This document shows, in pieces, positions 28,251-34,538 of a stretch of 34,538 bases of DNA. Position 1 is the stretch's first letter, and every line of letters begins with the position of its first letter. This DNA comes from CAZTDU01 sp964617355 (GTDB taxonomy: Bacteria; Pseudomonadota; Gammaproteobacteria; Burkholderiales; SG8-39), in contig CAZTXP010000068.1 in assembly GCA_964617355.1 (NCBI GenBank), forward strand, positions 1 to 34,538. Direction: 5' to 3'. The notes under the pieces were generated by a model that saw only the letters and a program-made list of their open reading frames with translations, ran no database searches and had not been told where the DNA came from. The translations under genes were made by a program, and so were the position numbers.

Positions 28251-29213
28251 ATGCCCATGAAGCTCGTGATCGCCGCCCTGCTCGCCGCCTTCGCGGCCGG
28301 CGCGCAGGCGCAGAAGTGGCCCGACAAGCCGGTGAAGCTGATCGTCCCCTACCCGCCCGGTGGCAACGTCGACACCGCCGCGCGCATCGTCGCGCCCGGC
28401 CTGCAGGAGGCGCTCGGCCAGCCTGTCGTGGTCGAGAACAAGCCCGGCGCCGGCGGCCTGATCGCGGGCGAGTTCGTCGCGAAAAGCCCCGCCGACGGCT
28501 ACACGCTCTTCTTCACGGCCAACTCGCCACTCTTGCACGCGCCGATCATCTTCCGCCGCCCGGCCTACCAGTACGACAAGGACTTCGTCGCGGTCGGCTC
28601 GGTGTCGTTCACGCCGATCGTGCTGCAGGTGCATCCGTCGGTGCCGGCGAAATCGGTGAAGGAACTGCTCGACCTCGCGAAGGCGCAACCCGGCAAGCTC
28701 GCGATGGCGACGCCGTCCGCCGGCACGACCAACCACTTGCTTTCGGAGTTCATGCAGGGCGTCACCGGCGCAAGCTGGCTTACGGTGCACTACAAGGGCA
28801 ACGCGCCCGCCACCACCGCGATGCTCGCGGGCGAGGTGCAGATGGGCTTCGACCAGGTCTCGGTCGCGCTGCCCTACATCAAGCAGGGCAAGATGCGCGC
28901 GCTCGCCACCACCACCGAGAAGCGCGTCGCGTCGCTGCCCGACGTGCCCACGTTCGCCGAGGCCGGCGTGAAGAACATGGAGGCCGCGACCTTCACCGCG
29001 ATCGTCGCGCCCACCGGCACGCCGAAGGAGGCGGTTGCGCGGCTGTCCGAGGCGCTCTCGAAGGTGCTCGTCGAGAAGACGGTGATCGAGCGCTTCGACG
29101 GCATCGGCGCCGAGGCGAAGCACACCGCGCCCGACGCGCTCGCCGCGTACTTCCGCGCCGAGTACCAGAAGTGGACGCCCGTCATACAGAAGGCAGACAT
29201 CAAGGCGAATTGA
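28251..29213 (+). CDS. Bug/TctC-family tripartite tricarboxylate transporter substrate-binding protein
   Basis: 320-residue periplasmic binding protein and first gene of a four-gene operon. The signal peptide ends at GAQAQ (about residue 19). Family motifs are KWPDKPVKLIVPYPPGGNVDTAARI, VVVENKPGAGGLIAGEFVA and VHYKGNAPATTAMLAGEVQ. The strong site GGAGGAGG precedes the ATG at 28251, which was chosen over longer frames for that reason; a second ATG two codons on is possible. The RidA gene follows after four bases. The binding protein probably captures the acid that the following hydrolases act on. Confidence 0.94.
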   Translation: MPMKLVIAALLAAFAAGAQAQKWPDKPVKLIVPYPPGGNVDTAARIVAPGLQEALGQPVVVENKPGAGGLIAGEFVAKSPADGYTLFFTANSPLLHAPIIFRRPAYQYDKDFVAVGSVSFTPIVLQVHPSVPAKSVKELLDLAKAQPGKLAMATPSAGTTNHLLSEFMQGVTGASWLTVHYKGNAPATTAMLAGEVQMGFDQVSVALPYIKQGKMRALATTTEKRVASLPDVPTFAEAGVKNMEAATFTAIVAPTGTPKEAVARLSEALSKVLVEKTVIERFDGIGAEAKHTAPDALAAYFRAEYQKWTPVIQKADIKAN

Positions 29214-29217
29214 GACC

Positions 29218-29601
29218 ATGCCCAAGCGCACCAGCATCTACGTCGAAGGCTTCAGCCACAAGAACCCGATCCCGGCGGCGTGCCGCGTCGGCAACATGGT
29301 GTATTCCGGCAGCATCCAGGGCACCGATCCGGCGACCGGCAAGTACGGCGCGACGCTGGACGATCAAGCGGCGCTGATGTTCGCGCACGTGAAACGCATC
29401 GTCGAAGCGGCGGGCGGGACGCCGGAGAACATCGTCAAGATGACGGTGTGGCTGAAGGACCGCGGCAACCGGGAGCCGGTGAACCGCGAGTGGCTGAAGA
29501 TGTTCCCCGACCCGCACTCGCGCCCTGCGCGCCACGCCATCCAGTCCGCGCTGGACGGCGACAAGCTGCTCGAGTGCGACTTCATCGCCGTGATGGATTG
29601 A
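29218..29601 (+). CDS. RidA/YjgF/Rid-family protein
   Basis: 127 residues of the Rid family, which hydrolyse reactive enamine/imine intermediates or act as related deaminases in catabolic operons. It has the pattern CRVGNMVYSGSIQGTDPATGKYG, then GGTPENIVKMTVWLKD and HSRPARHAIQSALDGDKLLECDFIAV. The conserved Arg of RidA, here in RPARHAIQ, seems present. The C-terminus departs from classical RidA (no ...VEIEAIA), suggesting one of the Rid subfamilies rather than housekeeping RidA. It is tightly linked to Bug upstream (4-base gap) and amidohydrolase downstream (7-base gap). Confidence 0.88.
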   Translation: MPKRTSIYVEGFSHKNPIPAACRVGNMVYSGSIQGTDPATGKYGATLDDQAALMFAHVKRIVEAAGGTPENIVKMTVWLKDRGNREPVNREWLKMFPDPHSRPARHAIQSALDGDKLLECDFIAVMD

Positions 29602-29608
29602 TCGCCGC

Positions 29609-30481
29609 ATGAACGCGCCGAAGTACTACCCGTTCGACCCGAATCCGAGGAAGCCCTCGGAACCACCGCCGCCGCTTTCCTGCGACTGCCAGTTCCACCT
29701 GCTCGGCCCAGAGGACAAGTACCCGCCGCGCCCCGGCGCCGCCTACGTGATGCCGATCGCGACCTGGGAAGCGGCGAAGCGCATGCACGACGCGCTCGGC
29801 ATCCAGCGCGGCATCGTCGTGCAGCCCACGACCTACGGCGCGGAGCACCAGGTGACGCTGGACGGCCTCGCGATCCTCGGGCCGAACTACAAGGGCTGCG
29901 CGAACGCGGCGGTGTTCGCCGAGAAGGACGACGCCTACCTCGCGAAGCTGCACGACGCCGGCGTGCGCGGCGCGCGCTTCACCCGGCAAGGCCTCGGCCT
30001 CGCGCTGTCGAAGGAAGCCTACGCCGCCGCGATCGAGAAGGTGAAGCGCCTCGGCTGGTACGCCAAGTTCCAGCCCGAGCCGGGCGGCATGATGGACCAG
30101 ATGTGGATGGTCGAGGACCTCGAGATCCCGGCGATCCTCGACCACATGGGCCGCGCGGATCCCGCGGCCGGTGCCGCCGACCCGACGCGCAAGAAGATCG
30201 TCGAACTGCTCAAGCGCGGCAACTTCTGGGTCATGCTGTCGCTCGCGGAGAAGATCTCGAAGTCCGGCCCGCCGTGGGATGACGTGATCCCGCTGGCGCG
30301 CGCCTACCTCGACGCCGCGCCCGACCGCGTGATCTGGGCGAGCGACTGGCCGCACCCGGTGTCCGCGAAGCAGCCGCCGAACGAGGCGGACCTGCTGGAG
30401 TTCCTGTACCGCGTGGCGCCCGACGCCGCGACGCGCAAGCGCATCCTCGTCGACAATCCCGCAACTCTCTTCGGTTTTTGA
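29609..30481 (+). CDS. Amidohydrolase-fold lactonase-like protein (COG3618 / LigI-related)
   Basis: 290-residue TIM-barrel protein of the amidohydrolase superfamily branch that includes 2-pyrone-4,6-dicarboxylate lactonase (LigI) and sugar-acid lactonases. The first metal motif HXH reads CDCQFHLLGP, so the first His is Gln28 while H30 is kept. Further conserved sites are H179 (ILDHMGRA) and the catalytic D246 with H249 (VIWASDWPHPV). Several members of this branch work without metal, so loss of the first His does not rule out activity. It probably hydrolyses a lactone or similar ring intermediate. Its position in the Bug-RidA-FAH operon supports a catabolic role. Confidence 0.85.
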   Translation: MNAPKYYPFDPNPRKPSEPPPPLSCDCQFHLLGPEDKYPPRPGAAYVMPIATWEAAKRMHDALGIQRGIVVQPTTYGAEHQVTLDGLAILGPNYKGCANAAVFAEKDDAYLAKLHDAGVRGARFTRQGLGLALSKEAYAAAIEKVKRLGWYAKFQPEPGGMMDQMWMVEDLEIPAILDHMGRADPAAGAADPTRKKIVELLKRGNFWVMLSLAEKISKSGPPWDDVIPLARAYLDAAPDRVIWASDWPHPVSAKQPPNEADLLEFLYRVAPDAATRKRILVDNPATLFGF

Positions 30482-30494
30482 CGAAAGCCCAGCA

Positions 30495-31322
30495 ATGAAA
30501 CTCCTGTCCTTCGAAGTGGCGGGCAAGGCCCGCTGGGGCGCCGTGGTCGGCGACGGCGTGGCCGACCTCTCCGCGCAGTACCCGAGCCTGCGCGACGCGC
30601 TCGGCAAGCCGATCAAGCTGCCCGCGAAGGCGGACTTCGCCCTGTCGGAGATCGCGTACCTGCCGCCGATCCCGTTCCCCGAGACGATCATCTGCGTCGG
30701 CGTGAACTACGGCAATCGCAACGCCGAATACAAGGACGGCTCGGACCTGCCCAAGTACCCGAGCATCTTCGTGCGCTTCCCGGGCTCGCTGGTCGGCCAC
30801 GGCCGGCCGCTGATGCGCCCGAAGGAATCCGAGCAGCTCGACTACGAGGGCGAGATCGCGATCGTCATCGGCAAGGCAGGCCGGCGCATCGCCGAGTCGG
30901 AAGCCGAGTCGCATATCGCCGGCCTCACCTGCTGCAACGAAGGCACGATGCGCGACTGGACCCGCCACGGCAAGTTCAACGTCACGCAGGGCAAGACCTG
31001 GGAAGCGAGCGGCGCGATCGGCCCGTGGCTGGTCACCGCGGACGAATTCAAGGGCTTCGACAACGTGCAGGTCACCACGCGCGTCAACGGAGAGAAGAGG
31101 CAGGACGACAACACCTCGAACCTGATGTTCCCGTTCCGTTCCCTCATCCGATACATCTCCACGTGGACGGCGCTGAAGCCCGGCGACGTCATCGTCACCG
31201 GCACGCCGGTGGGGGCCGGCATCCGCTTCACGCCGCCGAAATTCCTCAGGCCCGGCGACGTGGTCGAAGTCGAGGTCTCGGGCGTAGGCACGCTCTCCAA
31301 TACGGTGGCGGACGAAAGCTGA
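30495..31322 (+). CDS. Fumarylacetoacetate hydrolase (FAH) family protein
   Basis: 275 residues with the FAH-family fold, which includes C-C bond hydrolases, decarboxylases and isomerases acting on 2-oxo acids. The metal acids E118 and E120 are clear (DYEGEIAIVIG). The third ligand, usually Asp in K-S-F-D, is E170 (KTWEASGAIGP). In the active-site motif NYXXHXXE the His is R75 (NYGNRNAE), while E78 is kept. The HXXE dyad is therefore not canonical, and chemistry other than hydrolysis is possible. It is the last gene of the Bug-RidA-amidohydrolase operon; the next gene has its own promoter. Confidence 0.87.
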   Translation: MKLLSFEVAGKARWGAVVGDGVADLSAQYPSLRDALGKPIKLPAKADFALSEIAYLPPIPFPETIICVGVNYGNRNAEYKDGSDLPKYPSIFVRFPGSLVGHGRPLMRPKESEQLDYEGEIAIVIGKAGRRIAESEAESHIAGLTCCNEGTMRDWTRHGKFNVTQGKTWEASGAIGPWLVTADEFKGFDNVQVTTRVNGEKRQDDNTSNLMFPFRSLIRYISTWTALKPGDVIVTGTPVGAGIRFTPPKFLRPGDVVEVEVSGVGTLSNTVADES

Positions 31323-31477
31323 TACAATCCAAGCCAAGGTTTCTGTTTCGCGTCATCCGGTTAGCGTCTCAGTCGTTTCACGGCCCATTCGGGGCCGTCG
31401 AATCACCCCGCCTCAACTTGTCTGCCTGAACCGGTCGGTAGCCTCGCGCTGCCCAGGCCGATGTTTCAGGAGAACTC
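31323..31477 (+). promoter_or_regulatory. Promoter and structured leader of the rhlE-infA unit
   Basis: A 155-base gap after the FAH-family gene. TACAAT (31323-31328) overlaps the FAH-family stop region and could be a -10; no good -35 is seen. A perfect seven-pair hairpin, ACGGCCC (31380-31386) and GGGCCGT (31392-31398) with an ATTCG loop, follows about 50 bases later. AGGAGA lies before the ATG at 31478. There is no T-run after the stem, so it looks like a leader structure rather than a terminator. A long structured leader would suit a cold-responsive helicase gene. Confidence 0.4.
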
Positions 31478-32614
31478 ATGAGTTCGTTCGATACGCTCGG
31501 CCTGCGCGCCGAGCTGCTCCGCGCTGTCGCGGAAGAAGGCTATTCCACCCCCACCCCGGTGCAGGCGAAGGCCATCCCGGTGGTGCTCTCGGGCCGCGAC
31601 CTGCTCGCCGCCGCCCAGACCGGCACCGGCAAGACCGCCGGCTTCACGCTGCCGCTGCTGCAGCGCCTCGCGGCCACGGAAGTGGCGGGGCCCAGGAAGG
31701 TGCGCGCGCTGATCCTCGTGCCGACGCGCGAGCTCGCCGCGCAGGTGCAGGAGAGCATCCGCACCTACGGCAAGCACCTCGGCCGCATCCGCACCACGCT
31801 GATCTTCGGCGGCGTCGGCATCAACCCGCAGATCGCCGAGCTGCGGCGCGGCGTCGACATCGTCGTCGCCACGCCCGGCCGCCTGCTCGACCACGCCGGC
31901 CAGAAGACGATCGACCTGCGCCACGTCGAGGTGCTGGTGCTGGACGAGGCCGATCGCATGCTCGACATGGGCTTCATCCACGACATCCGCCGCATCCTCG
32001 CGCTGCTGCCGAAGAAGCGGCAGAACCTGCTGTTCTCGGCGACGTTCTCGGACGACATCCGCAAGCTCGCGGGCTCGTTCCTGCACGACCCGGCCTCGGT
32101 CGAGGTCGCGCGCCGCAATACCCCGGCCGAACTGGTGGCGCAGGTCGCGCACCCGGTGCCGCAGGACAGGAAGCGCCACCTCCTCGCCCACCTCGTGAAG
32201 ACCAACGACTGGCAGCAGGTGCTGGTCTTCACCCGCACCAAGCACGGTGCGAACCGCCTCGCGCAGCAGCTGGAGCGCGAGGGCATCGAGGCCGACGCCA
32301 TCCACGGCAACAAGAGCCAGGGCGCCCGCACCCGGGCGCTGAAGCGCTTCAAGGACAACGAACTGCGCGTGCTGGTCGCCACCGACATCGCCGCCCGGGG
32401 CCTGGACATCGATGCGCTGCCGCACGTAGTGAATTATGATCTGCCCCACGTGCCCGAGGACTACGTGCACCGCATCGGCCGGACCGGCCGCGCGGGCGCC
32501 TCGGGGGAAGCGGTGTCGCTCGTCTCGCACGAGGACCGGCCGCTCATGAGCGCGATCGAGAAGCTGATGAACCGCAAGGTCGAGCGCCGCACGGTCGCCG
32601 GCTTCGAGCATTGA
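31478..32614 (+). CDS. rhlE: DEAD-box ATP-dependent RNA helicase, RhlE type, short form
   Basis: 378 residues containing the full helicase core: Q motif with TPTPVQAKAIP, motif I AQTGTGKT (about 46-53), Ia PTRELAAQ, motif II DEAD (156-159), motif III SAT (187-189), motif V ARGLDID and motif VI HRIGRTGRAG. It ends almost directly after the core and lacks the basic, low-complexity tail usual in RhlE proteins of about 450 residues or more. RNA remodelling, for example in ribosome assembly or at low temperature, is its expected role. The linked downstream infA, ten bases away, strengthens the link to translation. Confidence 0.94.
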   Translation: MSSFDTLGLRAELLRAVAEEGYSTPTPVQAKAIPVVLSGRDLLAAAQTGTGKTAGFTLPLLQRLAATEVAGPRKVRALILVPTRELAAQVQESIRTYGKHLGRIRTTLIFGGVGINPQIAELRRGVDIVVATPGRLLDHAGQKTIDLRHVEVLVLDEADRMLDMGFIHDIRRILALLPKKRQNLLFSATFSDDIRKLAGSFLHDPASVEVARRNTPAELVAQVAHPVPQDRKRHLLAHLVKTNDWQQVLVFTRTKHGANRLAQQLEREGIEADAIHGNKSQGARTRALKRFKDNELRVLVATDIAARGLDIDALPHVVNYDLPHVPEDYVHRIGRTGRAGASGEAVSLVSHEDRPLMSAIEKLMNRKVERRTVAGFEH

Positions 32615-32624
32615 GGGAACGGGC

Positions 32625-32900
32625 ATGGCCAAGGAAGAACTGATCGAGATGGACGGCGTGGTCGAGGAAGTCCTCCCGAACACGCAGTTCCGCGTCACGC
32701 TCGCCAACGGCGTCGCGGTGCTCGCCTACGCCTCGGGCAAGGTGCGCAAGAACCGCATCCGCATCCTCGCCGGGGACCGCGTGACGCTGGAGATGTCGCC
32801 CTACGACCTCACCAAGGCGCGCATCAACTTCCGCCACAAGGACGAGCGGGCCGGTCCGCCCCCTGGTCCGCGCAAGAACTTCCAGTTCCGCAAGCGCTAG
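32625..32900 (+). CDS. infA: Translation initiation factor IF-1
   Basis: 91 residues. Residues 1 to about 72 are the OB-fold IF-1 (MAKEELIEMDGVVEEVLPNTQFRV, then KVRKNRIRILAGDRVTLEMSPYDLTKARI). A basic, proline-containing tail of about 19 residues follows that ordinary IF-1 lacks. IF-1 sits in the ribosomal A site during initiation. Burkholderiales often carry a second infA outside the ribosomal protein cluster, and this copy beside a helicase gene is probably that one. GAGGGAA overlapping the rhlE stop serves as the ribosome site, so the two genes are co-transcribed. Confidence 0.95.
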   Translation: MAKEELIEMDGVVEEVLPNTQFRVTLANGVAVLAYASGKVRKNRIRILAGDRVTLEMSPYDLTKARINFRHKDERAGPPPGPRKNFQFRKR

Positions 32901-32907
32901 CGCGCGG

Positions 32908-32941
32908 CCGCGCCGGCACGCCCTAGGCGGCGCCGGCGCGG
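32908..32941. terminator. GC-rich hairpin between convergent infA and nitroreductase genes
   Basis: CCGCGCCGGC (32908-32917) and GCCGGCGCGG (32932-32941) form a perfect 10-pair stem round a 14-base loop. The 3' part encodes the end of the nitroreductase gene, whose stop is in the loop. No T-run follows on either strand, so termination would not be of the simple intrinsic type. It probably marks the 3' ends of both transcripts. Confidence 0.5.
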
Positions 32942-33960
32942 ATCATCATCGACGCAAGCGGCCGCCGGCGGCGCGGCCCGGTTTCCCCGTCTGCGTATCC
33001 CATCCGGAAGAGGTGCTGCGGCACCCGCTCGCCGAGCGAGAACAGCTTCGCCACTTCGGCCCGCGTGTCCGACACCTCGAGCACCTGGCTCACCGGCTGC
33101 ACGCGGATGCCCTTCGATTCGGCCATCAGCGCGAGCCGCATGTAGGCCTCGCCTGCCTGCACCGCGTCGGTCGCGAGGTCGTCGCGCGAGCTGAGCAGCG
33201 CCACCAGCGGCGAACTCGCCAGCCGCGCCGCATCGTCCTTCGCCACGCGCTCCGCGACCGGCAGGTTGCCGACCGCGAACTGCCCCAGCTTCGACACCAG
33301 CCAGCCCGTGCCCAGCATGCCTTCGCCCACCCACGCCGACAACTCGTCGCGATAGGCCGCGTTCGAGAACAACCGCCGGTCCGCGGTTTCCTCTAGCTCG
33401 GCGAGCGCGAGCATCGCCGGGCGCTCCTGCAGGAAGTGCAGCGACACGTCGCCGATCTCGAACGAGCGGTACAGCACCTTGCGATCCTCGTCGGACACGA
33501 CGCGCTCGCGCGTGAAGGGCTTGTGGCTGGTGCGCCGCGTGACGATGTGCTCGAGGAGCGAGGCCGCGGGCATCGCGCGCTTCGGGCCGCCGAGCGCGAT
33601 CGACACGCGCGCGACCAGCGTCTCGTCGTACTCGACCGGGAAGTACTTCACGCTGGAGCCGAACTGCCCGTAGTCCGCGGCGATGCGAATCGCCTCGATC
33701 GCGCAACCCAGCGATGCATGCAGTTCGCGGCGCGACGGATCGGACACCTTCAGCCAGCGCGAAAGGTCGGCGAAGACGTCGATCTCGGCCGCGCCGACGA
33801 CGAACTTCCAGGGCTGCGAGTTGTGGCTCGAGGGCGCGAGCCGCGCGTAGTACACGAGGCGCTCGAGGGGATCGGCCGGCAGCGGCGCGTCCTCTGTCGC
33901 GAACCACCCGTCGACCATCCGCGGGTGCTTCAGTTCGGCGAGGTGTCCCGGGTTCTTCAT
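32923..33960 (-). CDS. Nitroreductase-family FMN oxidoreductase (Acg-like)
   Basis: 345 residues from the ATG at 33960, which has AAGGAG seven bases upstream; a longer frame from 34011 is not supported. The conserved nitroreductase N-terminal element RLAPSSHNSQPWKF lies at about residues 40-53. The protein is longer than classic NfsB types (about 220 residues), which suits the Acg-like branch with a second, degenerate repeat. Such proteins bind FMN. Acg itself lacks normal reductase activity and may store flavin, so electron acceptor and activity are open. It converges on infA and is transcribed alone. Confidence 0.82.
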   Translation of the reverse strand: MKNPGHLAELKHPRMVDGWFATEDAPLPADPLERLVYYARLAPSSHNSQPWKFVVGAAEIDVFADLSRWLKVSDPSRRELHASLGCAIEAIRIAADYGQFGSSVKYFPVEYDETLVARVSIALGGPKRAMPAASLLEHIVTRRTSHKPFTRERVVSDEDRKVLYRSFEIGDVSLHFLQERPAMLALAELEETADRRLFSNAAYRDELSAWVGEGMLGTGWLVSKLGQFAVGNLPVAERVAKDDAARLASSPLVALLSSRDDLATDAVQAGEAYMRLALMAESKGIRVQPVSQVLEVSDTRAEVAKLFSLGERVPQHLFRMGYADGETGPRRRRPLASMMIRAGAA

Positions 33961-34039
33961 GGCTTCTCCTTGCGGCCCGCGAAGCCCGGTGCCGCAAGGA
34001 CATGCTCCCACCTGACGAAAATGTCAGGCTTGACCCAGA

Positions 34040-34538
34040 TCAGAAATCCGCGTCGCCGTCCTGCGCCTCGGCGGCGCGCTGCTGGCGGCGGTGCTGCCAG
34101 ATCGCCGCGGCGAACGACACCACCGAGCCCGCGAGCAAGAGGCCCGAGATCGGCCGCGTGAGGAACAGCCACGGATCCGGATCGGTCATCACCGCGCGGA
34201 TCAGGTTGACCTCGATCTGGTCGCCGAGGATCACGCCGAGGATGAACGGCGCGAGCGGGAAGCCGAGCTTCACCATGCCATAGCCGAACACGCCGAACGC
34301 GGCGAGGATCCAGACGCTCGACATCGAGTTGCCGAGCGCGTAGGCGCCCACGACGCAGAGCACCAGCACCACCGGGAACAGCACCGCCTTCGGCACGGTG
34401 ACGATGCGCAGCATCCAGCGCACGCCGACCAGCAGGATCGCCAGCACCACCGCGTGCGCGATGATGTACGCGGCGAACATGCCGTAGGCGAGCTGCGGGT
34501 TCTGCGAGATGAAGAGCGGCCCCGACTGGATGCCGTGG
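34040..34538 (-). CDS. tctA: Tripartite tricarboxylate transporter permease TctA, C-terminal part (5' end off window)
   Basis: About 166 residues of an inner-membrane protein open to the window edge. It begins HGIQSGPLFISQNPQLAYG, matches the late part of TctA, and has the motif ILGVILGDQIEVNLIRAVM. Several membrane helices (IIAHAVVLAILLVGV, VWILAAFGVFGYGMVKLGF) follow. TctA with TctB forms the sodium- or proton-driven channel served by TctC/Bug binding proteins, of which this window has four. The protein ends in a charged tail (QQRAAEAQDGDADF) at 34040. Which Bug protein it works with cannot be told here. Confidence 0.93.
   Translation of the reverse strand, partial: HGIQSGPLFISQNPQLAYGMFAAYIIAHAVVLAILLVGVRWMLRIVTVPKAVLFPVVLVLCVVGAYALGNSMSSVWILAAFGVFGYGMVKLGFPLAPFILGVILGDQIEVNLIRAVMTDPDPWLFLTRPISGLLLAGSVVSFAAAIWQHRRQQRAAEAQDGDADF

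Noticed and set aside
31380..31398. Intrinsic terminator after the FAH-family gene
   Set aside because: The stem is perfect but no T-run follows on the plus strand, and it lies within the presumed rhlE leader.

Overview
The window is GC-rich (roughly two-thirds G+C by eye) and densely coded; no gene-free stretch exceeds about 185 bases. The gene content points to a betaproteobacterium, most likely Burkholderiales or a relative. It has four 'Bug' (TctC-type) tripartite tricarboxylate binding proteins plus the end of a TctA permease, a double-length UvrA paralogue, and a short RhlE-type helicase followed by a second-type infA. No tRNA, rRNA, CRISPR array, insertion sequence or phage gene was seen.

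Layout. (1) Bases 1-2924: the 5' part of a peroxiredoxin that matches the hybrid Prx5-glutaredoxin type, divergent from a Bug gene across an AT-rich region with an OxyR-like site; then a pair made of a BNR/Asp-box propeller protein and a MoaD/ThiS-like sulfur carrier. (2) Bases 2969-10200: a DNA-repair/toxin-antitoxin block. An 1822-residue tandem UvrA is flanked upstream by a HepT toxin with an unusual Phd-MntA fusion antitoxin, and downstream by a small protein overlapping a nucleotidyltransferase. Three transcription units here appear leaderless. (3) Bases 10231-11819: a cupin and a convergent Bug protein.

(4) Bases 11876-26453, all on the minus strand: an apparent catabolic operon read from right to left. 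Its order is AraC regulator, molybdenum hydroxylase (large subunit fused to a CoxG domain, FAD subunit, 2Fe-2S subunit), enoyl-CoA hydratase family enzyme, a complete LivKHMGF-type ABC importer, acyl-CoA ligase, UbiD-family decarboxylase, and a proline-rich membrane-anchored protein. The combination Mo-hydroxylase + crotonase + CoA ligase + UbiD matches the known logic of the hmfABCDE/hmfF furoate and furandicarboxylate pathway: import, UbiD decarboxylation of the diacid, CoA activation, ring hydroxylation, then ring opening to 2-oxoglutarate. The substrate is inferred, not shown. Other heteroaromatic or aromatic acids remain possible.

(5) Bases 26591-31322: a Bug gene, a convergent flavin reductase, and a second small catabolic operon (Bug, RidA, COG3618-type amidohydrolase, FAH-family enzyme). 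Both hydrolase-like enzymes depart from the usual family residues at catalytic or metal positions. (6) Bases 31478-34538: DEAD-box helicase plus IF-1 behind a structured leader, a nitroreductase, and the C-terminal part of a TctA permease running off the window.

The strongest candidates for something new are the Phd-MntA/HepT module with its overlapping operator and leaderless promoter, the repair/TA block built round the double UvrA, and the ABC-importer version of an hmf-like operon with a fused CoxL-CoxG subunit carrying Asp where the catalytic Glu is expected.
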